Origin: Sphingomonadaceae bacterium
GTDB taxonomy: Bacteria; Pseudomonadota; Alphaproteobacteria; Sphingomonadales; Sphingomonadaceae
Direction: 5' to 3'
Length of the DNA stretch: 5,689 bases
NCBI GenBank assembly: GCA_019454625.1
Contig: JACFNY010000081.1
Span: 2,258-7,946, forward strand
Position numbers and translations under genes: made by a program. Positions 1 to 5,643 of the stretch are shown here, piece after piece (position 1 is the first letter of the stretch; the number at the start of each line of letters is the position of its first letter). The notes beneath the pieces were generated by a model, which did not search any database, was not told the origin of the DNA, and saw nothing but the letters and a program-made list of their open reading frames with translations.

Positions 1-19
1 GCCGCGCCACACGCTCTAG
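1..19 (+). CDS. Possible last codons of an upstream rightward gene (partial)
   Basis: Reading from base 2, five codons (Pro-Arg-His-Thr-Leu), all ending in G or C, lead into a TAG at 17-19. That is the codon style of the real genes here, and the strong rightward terminator begins right at this stop. A gene ending here would explain the terminator. Five codons are too few to identify a product, and another frame is open through this stretch, so this is only a suggestion. Confidence 0.2.
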
Positions 20-72
20 ACTTGTTCCGGTTCGTATCGAACCGGAACGGGTCTGGTTTCCTTTTTGTTTTT
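16..72 (+). terminator. Strong rho-independent terminator reading rightward
   Basis: Bases 24-34 and 38-48 form a perfect 11-bp stem closing a 3-nt loop (TAT). The pairing continues outward with a few G-U pairs to about C16-G56, giving roughly 19 bp. It is followed at once by a T-rich tract (57-72, TTTCCTTTTTGTTTTT). On the + strand this is a textbook intrinsic terminator. On the opposite strand the same tract is A-rich, so it would not serve the leftward MscS gene. It most likely ends a rightward gene off the left edge that converges with the MscS gene. Confidence 0.85.
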
Positions 73-73
73 C

Positions 74-117
74 GTGATTTCCGAGTCGGCAGGTGAGTCC
101 ACCTGCCTCGAAATCAC
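74..117 (-). other. Hairpin just past the MscS gene stop
   Basis: A nested inverted repeat lies two bases beyond the leftward MscS stop codon. Bases 74-80 pair with 111-117, 82-85 with 107-110, and 89-95 with 100-106, around a 4-nt loop (AGTC), with small bulges on the left arm. As leftward RNA it is followed by an A-rich, not U-rich, stretch, so it is not a canonical intrinsic terminator in that direction. It could protect the mRNA 3' end or block convergent read-through. The fold is visible; the role is inference. Confidence 0.5.
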
Positions 118-118
118 T

Positions 119-1261
119 CTAGGGAAGCGGCGTCATCTCGCGCGGCACGGCGAGCGGGTCCACGGCCTTGCCGTCGAGTCCGCCGACGAAGCCCATCTGC
201 GTCGGATAGGCGAAGTCGACGCCGAGTTCGGCGAAACGCCGCACGAGCCGGAACATGAAGGCCTGACGCGCGCCCATCATCTCCTTCGCTTCCGCCGCCT
301 CGACATGGAAGATGATCTCGATGTCGATGGAACTTGCCGCGAAGTTGGTGAGGAATGCCTGACCGAAGGTCACGAGCGGTATCGTTTCTGCCAGCTTGCC
401 GATCTCGGCAGGCAGGCTTTCGAGCACATCCGGCGGCGTCTGGTAGATGACACCGATCGTCATCACCACGCGGCGGCGGCGAATGGCGGCAAGATTATGA
501 ATCCGGTTGTCGAGCAGCTTGGCGTTGGACACGGACACGAGCTCGCCCGAGAGCGACCGGATACGCGTGGTCTTCAGCCCGATCGCCTCCACCGTGCCGG
601 TCAGCGTGTCCACCGTCACCACGTCGCCGCGCACGAACGGCTTGTCGAACAGGATCGAAAGCGCCGCGAACAGGTCCGAGAAGATGCCCTGCGCGGCAAG
701 GCCGATGGCGATGCCGCCGATGCCGAGGCCCGCGACCAGCGCGGTGACGTTGACGCCGAGGTTGTCGAGGATGACGATACCCGCGATCGCGAAGATGGCG
801 ACGTTGATGATGAGGCGGATGACGCCCATCGCCGAGACGAGCGTCGAGTTGTGCGGGTCCTCGCCCTCGGCGCGGCGCGCGACGACCGCAAGCGCGAACT
901 CGCGCACCCAGATGGCGCCCTGCACGACCGCCGCGATGGTGAACAGGAACCGCACGACGGGCAGGATGCCGGCAAGGCCGGGAACGCCCGCCGCCACGAG
1001 ATGCACGGCGACGGCGGCAAGAAAGAAGCTGCGCGTCCGCCTGAGCACCCGGCCGAAGATCGCCCGCCAGCTGTTCGGCTCGAAGGCGCTCGGCGAACCC
1101 ACGAGACGCCACGCGACGGCGCGAATACCGACGAGCACCAGATAGATGCCGACCGCCACGGCGCCGTAGATGAGGAGCGCGGAGCCGTTGGCGGCGATCC
1201 ACGCCGATGCCTCTTCGAAGGTCTCGATATCGGACGCGGGGATTATCTGATTGTTTCGCAT
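119..1261 (-). CDS. MscS-family small-conductance mechanosensitive ion channel
   Basis: This 380-residue inner-membrane protein is predicted to form a homo-oligomeric channel that opens under membrane tension and releases solutes on hypo-osmotic shock. Hydrophobic segments lie near residues 29-49, 78-98, 101-126 and 148-168. The pore-lining helix and the start of the beta domain span about 171-215: a Gly/Ala-rich helix (GLGIGGIAIGLAAQ, 178-191), then FSDLFAALSILFDKPF and RGDVV, the hallmark MscS block. The cytoplasmic part continues with a TGTVEAIGLKTTRIRS stretch (221-236) and an alpha/beta vestibule. The two or so extra N-terminal helices make it longer than E. coli MscS (286 aa). The ATG start has a GGAA-type ribosome site a few bases upstream. 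It lies 98 bp downstream of the ligase gene on the same strand, so read-through co-transcription is possible. The family is certain; conductance, gating and any link to the polysaccharide genes are unknown. Confidence 0.93.
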   Translation of the reverse strand: MRNNQIIPASDIETFEEASAWIAANGSALLIYGAVAVGIYLVLVGIRAVAWRLVGSPSAFEPNSWRAIFGRVLRRTRSFFLAAVAVHLVAAGVPGLAGILPVVRFLFTIAAVVQGAIWVREFALAVVARRAEGEDPHNSTLVSAMGVIRLIINVAIFAIAGIVILDNLGVNVTALVAGLGIGGIAIGLAAQGIFSDLFAALSILFDKPFVRGDVVTVDTLTGTVEAIGLKTTRIRSLSGELVSVSNAKLLDNRIHNLAAIRRRRVVMTIGVIYQTPPDVLESLPAEIGKLAETIPLVTFGQAFLTNFAASSIDIEIIFHVEAAEAKEMMGARQAFMFRLVRRFAELGVDFAYPTQMGFVGGLDGKAVDPLAVPREMTPLP

Positions 1262-1266
1262 CTGCT

Positions 1267-1341
1267 TTCCAACGCAGGAGGCCGCCCGTGGTTCACCCGT
1301 GATTCAACGGGGGTTGTACAGGCAGCGGCGCGGCGTTGGAA
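1267..1341. repeat. 9-bp inverted repeat spanning the ligase-MscS spacer
   Basis: TTCCAACGC at 1267-1275 is the exact reverse complement of GCGTTGGAA at 1333-1341. A smaller inverted repeat lies between the arms (CCCGT 1296-1300 and ACGGG 1307-1311). In leftward RNA these would form a branched structure filling most of the 98-nt spacer between the ligase stop and the MscS start, with one arm next to the MscS ribosome site. No T tract follows, so it does not look like a simple terminator. It could be chance. Confidence 0.3.
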
Positions 1342-1359
1342 CCGCACTTCCGATCCGCG

Positions 1360-2742
1360 TCAGGCTTTTGCCGCAGCGGTCGTGCCGAGCCCCGCCGGAG
1401 GCCGGCGCGGTCCGACCTTCTCGTCGGCTTGGTTCGCGAGGCGCTCGCGGCGTGCGATGTGCGTGGCCGCGATCGTGATGGCGAGAAGGTCGTAATAAGG
1501 CGGCTGGAAGGCGATGCTGACGAACATCGACCCGGTCATGTAGACGAGCAGCGATACCGACATCATCATTCCGAGGTCCCGGAACCACATGTCGCTCTCG
1601 GGATCGCCGGTGCTGATGTTCTTGAGCGTCCACGCGGCACGGAGCGCGAGGATGACGATGGCGACATAGACCGCCGCGCCGAGATAACCCAGTTCCCCGA
1701 GAACCTCGAAAAAGCTGTTGTGGAAGGCGCGCGCCTTGTCCGTCACCGTCGTGCTGCTGGTCGCCATGTTGTCGGCATCGCCCTGGCGGCGTTGCAGGTT
1801 CACCTCGACACGGTTGATGCGGTAGACGCCGAAACCGCCGCCGAACGGATTCTCCTTCACGAAGTCGAGGGTCCACTTCCACACGGCAAGACGCGTGGAG
1901 GCCGATTCGTCCTCGTCGTAGGTCTTGATCGTCGACATGCGTTCCGTGAAGGAGGCGGGAAGCAGCGGGACGGCAATCGCCGCGGCGGCCACGACCGCGG
2001 CCCCGAAAACGAGCTTTCGACGGCTTGTCAGCCAGAGCAGCAGCACGAGCACCGCGCCCGCGACAAGGCCGGTACGCGCCTCCGCGCCGACCGTGACGAG
2101 CGTCATCGAGAAGATGATGCCCGCAGTCGCAAGCAGCGTCAGCAGGCTGCGCTTCATGATCGTGTTGCGGCGATAGAGCCAGAGCGTCAGCGGGATGAAC
2201 GCCAGCGCGACCGTCGCCAGCGTGCTGCCTTCATAAAGGCCGCTATTGCTCTGCACGAGAAACGAGACCGTTCCGTAGCCCCCGCCGCCGAGGATCGTCT
2301 TGATGCCCCCGGAAATGGTGATCGCGGCCGTGCTGAGAACCATGACGAAGGCCGCGGCCTCGACGCGCCGGCGCGTCGTCAGCACCCACGGCAGGAACAC
2401 CGAGAACAGCAGGCCTTTCCAGACCCAGTCCCACTTTTGCAGTGCGTGATTGGTGACGATCGCCCAGCCGAATGTATTGAGGCCCGCGTAGAGGACCAGA
2501 AAGATGATGAGCGCCTGCACGACGCCGAGCCGGATGCGCTGCTTGTCTTCCCTGAAGACGTAGAAGACCATCGCCCCGATTGCCATGAACAGCGCGACCG
2601 GCGCGCCGTTCAGAAAGGAATAGGTCAGCCTCTGCGGCTGCAGGAAATCCACCCAGATGTATCCGAGCGCCATGAAGTACGGCCGCCGGAACGACGCGAC
2701 GACGAACGCCAGGATCAGGATGATGAGAACGACGTCGCGCAT
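1360..2742 (-). CDS. Exosortase A-associated O-antigen ligase/polymerase-like membrane protein (Wzy_C/WaaL superfamily)
   Basis: This is a 460-residue polytopic inner-membrane protein. It resembles the putative O-glycosylation ligases found beside exosortase A (the TIGR03097 type, recalled, not searched). The N-terminus fits that family: a first helix beginning MRDVVLIILILAF, an RRPY turn (19-22), then GYIWVDFLQPQRLTYSF (27-43). About ten hydrophobic segments follow, including clusters near 75-98, 110-121, 130-145, 175-190, 199-219, 227-240 and 245-262. A Wzy_C-like motif EARTGLVAGA lies at 221-230. The large periplasmic loop (about 264-345) carries RLAVWKWTLDF, NPFGGGFGVYRI and AFHNSFFEVLGELGYLG (339-353), with a candidate functional His at 341. 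Related enzymes polymerise or transfer lipid-linked glycan in the periplasm. Its ATG overlaps the stop of the 58-codon ORF (TGATG) and has only a weak ribosome site, implying translational coupling. The C-terminal tail (431-460) is charged and Pro/Ala-rich. Whether it acts as ligase or polymerase cannot be told from sequence. Confidence 0.87.
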   Translation of the reverse strand: MRDVVLIILILAFVVASFRRPYFMALGYIWVDFLQPQRLTYSFLNGAPVALFMAIGAMVFYVFREDKQRIRLGVVQALIIFLVLYAGLNTFGWAIVTNHALQKWDWVWKGLLFSVFLPWVLTTRRRVEAAAFVMVLSTAAITISGGIKTILGGGGYGTVSFLVQSNSGLYEGSTLATVALAFIPLTLWLYRRNTIMKRSLLTLLATAGIIFSMTLVTVGAEARTGLVAGAVLVLLLWLTSRRKLVFGAAVVAAAAIAVPLLPASFTERMSTIKTYDEDESASTRLAVWKWTLDFVKENPFGGGFGVYRINRVEVNLQRRQGDADNMATSSTTVTDKARAFHNSFFEVLGELGYLGAAVYVAIVILALRAAWTLKNISTGDPESDMWFRDLGMMMSVSLLVYMTGSMFVSIAFQPPYYDLLAITIAATHIARRERLANQADEKVGPRRPPAGLGTTAAAKA

Positions 2743-2918
2743 CAGTCCGCCGATGCCGTCCGGTCAAGCCTGTCGCCGCACTCGCGTTTTTGCCGCGGGT
2801 TTCGCGCCGACAGCTTGGGCTTCGACTCCGCGCCTCCGTCTTCAGGCTGGAAATAGCAGCGCCACAGGACGATGATCAGCATCAGCTGCGACACGACCAA
2901 TGCGAAATTGTCTACCAT
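2742..2918 (-). CDS. 58-aa single-helix membrane protein coupled to the ligase gene
   Basis: I do not recognise this small protein. It has a short N-terminus (MVDN), one hydrophobic helix at about residues 5-23, then a hydrophilic tail rich in Lys, Arg, Glu and Asp (residues 24-58). The positive-inside rule suggests N-out, C-in topology. Its TGA shares a base with the ATG of the ligase gene (TGATG), a typical coupling overlap. An AGGA at 2929-2932 (leftward strand) lies 10 nt before the chosen ATG. The frame stays open upstream to 3065, but that extension is Arg-rich without helices and runs across the palindromic promoter region, so the ATG at 2918 is preferred. Position and topology suggest an accessory or regulatory subunit for the ligase, or a coupling cistron; this is inference. 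Being so short, it could be missed by gene callers. Confidence 0.62.
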   Translation of the reverse strand: MVDNFALVVSQLMLIIVLWRCYFQPEDGGAESKPKLSARNPRQKRECGDRLDRTASAD

Positions 2919-3100
2919 CCGGGTCTCATCCTGAATGCGCGCAAGGCAGCGCGTGCGCCGAGCCGTTAACCGCCCCTCGCTTAACATCTCGTGCATCGCA
3001 GGGCAAAGCCGTCGCCTTCGCCGAATGTTCGCGCCCGGCCTTGCGAAAGCCGGGCGCATTGGCAATAGGACGCTGACGTGAAAAGGGAGACGGATCGCGA
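2919..3100. promoter_or_regulatory. Divergent intergenic promoter region
   Basis: These 182 bp separate the start of the leftward membrane ORF/ligase genes from the start of rightward wecB, so both promoters should lie here. For wecB a weak sigma70-like pair can be read: TTGCGA (3041-3046), a 17-nt spacer, AATAGG (3064-3069). The -35 falls inside the hairpin loop at 3031-3057. Leftward, a TTGCCC about 17 nt from TAAGCG is a still weaker candidate. Two TTAAC words sit at 2966-2970 and 2981-2985. Consensus matches are poor, as is usual in GC-rich alphaproteobacteria, so the position is well supported but the exact elements are not. Confidence 0.5.
3031..3057. repeat. Perfect 9-bp inverted repeat upstream of wecB
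   Basis: GCGCCCGGC (3031-3039) and GCCGGGCGC (3049-3057) are exact reverse complements around a 9-nt spacer. No T tract follows in either direction, so a terminator is unlikely. It lies 44 bp before the wecB start, overlapping the best -35 candidate. It could be an operator for a dimeric regulator, an RNA leader hairpin, or a dispersed palindrome of the genome. Confidence 0.5.
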
Positions 3101-4189
3101 ATGACTAGGCGAGTGCACATGATCGCGGCGGCACGTCCGAACTTCATGAAGGTGGCGCCGCTCTGGCACGCGCTTGCCGCCCACGACGATTTCGAGCCCG
3201 TCCTGATCCACACCGGGCAGCACTACGACGCGAACATGTCGGACGACATCTTCGCCGATCTCGACCTCCCCGCGCCCGACCATCACCTCGGCGTCGGCTC
3301 TGGCAGCCATGCCGAGCAGACCGGCAAGGTGATGATCGCCTACGAGAAGATCGTCATCGACGAGCGCCCGGACTGGCTTGTCGTGGTCGGCGACGTCAAC
3401 TCGACCGCCGCGTGCGCGATGGTCGGCGCGAAGCTCCACATTCCCGTCGTCCACCTCGAGGCGGGCCTGCGTTCGGGCGACCGCGCCATGCCTGAGGAGA
3501 TCAACCGGCTGGTGACGGACGCGATCTCCGACGTGCTGTGGACGCCTTCGCCGGACGGCGACGCGCACCTGCGCGCCGAAGGCGTCCCGGAAAGCCGGAT
3601 CACCCGCGTCGGCAACATCATGATGGACAGCTTCGAGCGCATCCGGCCGAAGCTCGACGCCGAGAACGCCCCCGCCCGCTTCGGCCTGACACCCGGCAAC
3701 TACGGCATCGTCACGCTGCACCGCCCGTCGAACGTCGACGAAGCGCCGCAGCTGAAGGCGCTCGTCGACGCGCTTGTCGAAGCCTCTGAACGCCTGCCGC
3801 TGATGTTCCCGATGCACCCGCGCACGAAAAGCCGCGTCGAGGCGTTCGGCCTTTCGGAAGCGCTCGCGAAGGGCAACATCACGCTTGCCGAACCGCAGTC
3901 CTACAAGCCGTTCATGAGCCTGCTCAAGGACGCGCGGATCGCGATCACCGACAGCGGCGGGCTTCAGGAGGAAACCACCTACCTCGGCATCCCGTGCCTC
4001 ACGCTCCGCGACAACACCGAGCGGCCGATCACCGTGACCGAGGGCACCAACCGGCTGGTGAAGGCCGACGCGCTCGTCGGCGCGCTCGACGCCGCGCTCG
4101 GGGCCGCGCCCGGCACTGCGAAGCGCCCGGAATTCTGGGACGGCAGGACCGCCGAACGCTGCGTCGCCGATCTCGTGCGGCGCGGCTAG
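3101..4189 (+). CDS. wecB: UDP-N-acetylglucosamine 2-epimerase (non-hydrolysing)
   Basis: This cytoplasmic enzyme interconverts UDP-GlcNAc and UDP-ManNAc, supplying ManNAc-type precursors for surface polysaccharide. The 362 residues match the usual family length and two-Rossmann (GT-B-like) layout. The first domain has IAAARPNFMKVAPL (8-21), HTGQHYD (37-43), VVGDVNST (95-102, Asp98) and VHLEAGLRSGDRAMPEEINR (117-136, Glu120 and Glu132/133). The second has GNIMMDS (171-177), VTLHRPSNVDE (204-214, His207), FPMHPRT (236-242) and ITDSGGLQEETTYLGIPCL (282-300). These correspond to the catalytic Asp/Glu/His positions known in E. coli WecB, and none is missing. The ATG at 3101 gives the expected short N-terminal strand, and GGGAG at 3085-3089 can serve as ribosome site. 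It is the first gene of a rightward pair, one base ahead of the glycosyltransferase. Epimerases of this subtype are frequent in exosortase A loci, which is why I place it there rather than in ECA synthesis. Confidence 0.95.
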   Translation: MTRRVHMIAAARPNFMKVAPLWHALAAHDDFEPVLIHTGQHYDANMSDDIFADLDLPAPDHHLGVGSGSHAEQTGKVMIAYEKIVIDERPDWLVVVGDVNSTAACAMVGAKLHIPVVHLEAGLRSGDRAMPEEINRLVTDAISDVLWTPSPDGDAHLRAEGVPESRITRVGNIMMDSFERIRPKLDAENAPARFGLTPGNYGIVTLHRPSNVDEAPQLKALVDALVEASERLPLMFPMHPRTKSRVEAFGLSEALAKGNITLAEPQSYKPFMSLLKDARIAITDSGGLQEETTYLGIPCLTLRDNTERPITVTEGTNRLVKADALVGALDAALGAAPGTAKRPEFWDGRTAERCVADLVRRG

Positions 4190-4190
4190 G

Positions 4191-5384
4191 ATGGCCATAA
4201 AGCCGCTTCACATCCTCGATCATTCGTTGCCGCTCCACAGCGGCTACACGTTCCGCTCGCGCGCGCTCATCGAAGGCCAGCACCGCCTCGGCTGGCAGCC
4301 GCTGATGCTGACGACGCCGCGGCACTATGCGGACGGCCCCGATCCCGAGACCGTCGACGGCCTCACCTTCCACCGCACGCGCCGCGCAGGACCGCCGATC
4401 ATCGGCGAGATCGCGGCGACCTCGAAACGCCTCGACGCCCTGATCGAGACCGAGAAGCCGGACCTGCTGCACGCCCATTCGCCCGTGCTCACCTTCGCGG
4501 CCGCGTGGGGCGCCGCCCACCGCCACAACCTGCCGCTCGTCTACGAGATCCGCGCCTTCTGGGAGGATGCGGCGGTCGGCAACGGCAACGGCCGCGAGGG
4601 CGACCTCAAGTACCGGCTGACCCGCGCTGCCGAAAGCTGGGCGTGCCGCCGGGCCGATGCCGTGGGCGCCATCTGCAAGGGGCTGCTCGGCGACCTCCGC
4701 GCGCGCGGTATCGACGAGGCGAAGCTGTTCGAGATTCCGAACGCGGTCGATCTCACGCAGTTCGGCGACCCGCTGCCGCACGACGCCGCGCTCGCAGCGG
4801 AGCTTGGCCTCGAAGACGCAGAGGTCATCGGCTTCCTCGGCTCCTTCTACGACTACGAGGGCCTTGACATCCTGATCGCGGCGATGCCCCGGCTCGTCGC
4901 AGCGCGGCCGAAGGCGCACCTGCTGCTCGTCGGCGGCGGGCCGATGGAAGCCTCGCTGCGTGCCGCGGCGGCGGCCTCGTCCGCGAGCGACCGCATCCGT
5001 TTCGTCGGCCGCGTGCCGCACAGCGAGGTCGACCGCTACTACAGCCTCGTCGACGTGCTCGCCTATCCGCGCAAGGCGATGCGCCTCACCGAGCTGGTGA
5101 CGCCACTGAAGCCGCTGGAAGCGATGGCGCAGGAAAAGCTCGTCGCCGCCAGCAATGTCGGCGGGCACCGCGAACTCATCGAGGACGGCGTCACCGGCAC
5201 GCTGTTCGCGGCGGACGATCCCGACGCCGCGGCGGATGCGCTGATCGGTCTCCTCGCGGACCGCGACACGTGGCCTGCGCGCCGTGCCCGCGCCAAGGCA
5301 TGGGTTTCCGCGGAACGCAACTGGGACCGCAGCGTCGCGGCCTACGTGCCGGTCTACGAACGCCTGCTCAATCGCGCACGGTAA
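4191..5384 (+). CDS. Exosortase A-associated GT4-family glycosyltransferase
   Basis: A 397-residue retaining GT-B glycosyltransferase, expected to add a sugar from a nucleotide donor to a lipid-linked glycan on the cytoplasmic side. The N-terminus, LHILDHSLPLHSGYTFRSR (6-24), is distinctive of the PEP-CTERM/exosortase A-associated glycosyltransferase family (Daro_2409 type; recalled, not searched). Then come the acceptor-domain HAHSPVL (94-100), YEIRAFWED (118-126) and IPNAVDL (182-188). The donor domain has GFLGSFYDYEGLDILI (214-229), LLLVGGGP (244-251), FVGRVPH (271-277) and TELVTPLKPLEAMA (300-313), then SNVGGHRELIEDGVTGTLF (321-339). The Glu pair (301, 310) is spaced E-x8-E where most GT4 enzymes have E-x7-E, probably a subfamily trait. 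The ATG follows the wecB TAG by one base with no clear ribosome site of its own, so translation is probably coupled. The donor sugar cannot be told from sequence. Confidence 0.92.
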   Translation: MAIKPLHILDHSLPLHSGYTFRSRALIEGQHRLGWQPLMLTTPRHYADGPDPETVDGLTFHRTRRAGPPIIGEIAATSKRLDALIETEKPDLLHAHSPVLTFAAAWGAAHRHNLPLVYEIRAFWEDAAVGNGNGREGDLKYRLTRAAESWACRRADAVGAICKGLLGDLRARGIDEAKLFEIPNAVDLTQFGDPLPHDAALAAELGLEDAEVIGFLGSFYDYEGLDILIAAMPRLVAARPKAHLLLVGGGPMEASLRAAAAASSASDRIRFVGRVPHSEVDRYYSLVDVLAYPRKAMRLTELVTPLKPLEAMAQEKLVAASNVGGHRELIEDGVTGTLFAADDPDAAADALIGLLADRDTWPARRARAKAWVSAERNWDRSVAAYVPVYERLLNRAR

Positions 5385-5643
5385 GCGCTTCGAAATGCAG
5401 GCGCCGCGCCTGCAAGGGGCCGTGCCGCAGACTGTCCTCGCCGATGATCACGAGGTCGGCGACGAGTTCGCCCGGCAGGTCGATCTCACCCTCCAGCAAC
5501 ATGCCGCACACGCGCAGCGCCGCGCGATCGACGCTGTCCGCGTCGCCGTCGATGCGAAGCGTGAAGGCGTGGCGCTGCCCCTCGAATGTCGCGCTCGCCC
5601 ACGGCTCCGCGTCGTAAGCCTCCACAATGCCGTGGAGTGTCAA
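5368..5643 (-). CDS. Hypothetical 91-aa protein, TTG start
   Basis: I do not recognise this protein. It is acidic with no membrane helix or signal peptide, and alternates short hydrophobic stretches with charged turns (LRIDGDAD at 28-35, MLLEGEIDLPGELVADLVIIGED at 48-70), suggesting a small beta-rich cytoplasmic domain. The frame ends at TGA 5368-5370, overlapping the end of the convergent glycosyltransferase gene by 17 bp. No ATG or GTG precedes TTG at 5643 within the window. That TTG overlaps the stop of the preceding leftward frame as TTGA, a coupling arrangement, but has no ribosome site. The frame is also open to the window edge, with rarer codons (CGA, CCT, CTT) upstream of the TTG, so I place the start at the TTG. 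A frameshift joining it to the upstream frame is an alternative. Confidence 0.6.
   Translation of the reverse strand: MTLHGIVEAYDAEPWASATFEGQRHAFTLRIDGDADSVDRAALRVCGMLLEGEIDLPGELVADLVIIGEDSLRHGPLQARRLHFEALTVRD
5396..5414. repeat. 8-bp hairpin 12 nt past the glycosyltransferase stop
   Basis: TGCAGGCG (5396-5403) and CGCCTGCA (5407-5414) form a perfect 8-bp stem with a 3-nt loop, just downstream of the rightward glycosyltransferase TAA. No T tract follows, so it is not a standard intrinsic terminator, though it might stabilise the mRNA end. It also lies within the 3' coding part of the leftward 91-aa gene (Leu-Gln-Ala-Arg-Arg-Leu-His codons), so it may merely reflect codon content. Confidence 0.35.

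Noticed and set aside
24..48. tRNA T-arm-like sequence (GGTTCG) at the left edge
   Set aside because: The stem is far longer than a T-arm, the loop does not fit the 7-nt T-loop pattern on either strand, no acceptor or anticodon stems can be drawn, and the T tract identifies it as a terminator.
65..1495. Long rightward frame of 476 codons opposite the MscS gene
   Set aside because: Its product is a run of Arg, Asp, Glu and His without recognisable domains, as expected antisense to a GC-rich gene. It also runs straight through the hairpin and gene boundaries. The leftward frame is an unmistakable MscS protein.
1336..2856. Long rightward frame of 506 codons opposite the ligase gene
   Set aside because: Low-complexity, highly charged translation with no domain. 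It spans two leftward genes and the TGATG junction, while the leftward frame gives a coherent polytopic membrane protein.
2966..2984. Possible CtrA box (two TTAA words) in the divergent intergenic region
   Set aside because: The two TTAA half-sites are separated by 11 bases, not the 7 of the CtrA consensus as I know it, so the match is not supported.
2919..3065. N-terminal extension of the 58-aa ORF up to an ATG at 3065
   Set aside because: The added residues are Arg-rich without a domain and would run through the palindrome and promoter region; the ATG at 2918 has a ribosome site and leads directly into the membrane helix.
2981..4198. Leftward frame of 405 codons opposite wecB
   Set aside because: Composition typical of an antisense shadow; wecB on the other strand has every family motif in order.
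1360..5384. PEP-CTERM sorting tail in one of the window's proteins
   Set aside because: None of the real products ends in a VPEP-type motif followed by a helix and basic tail, so no exosortase substrate is encoded here.
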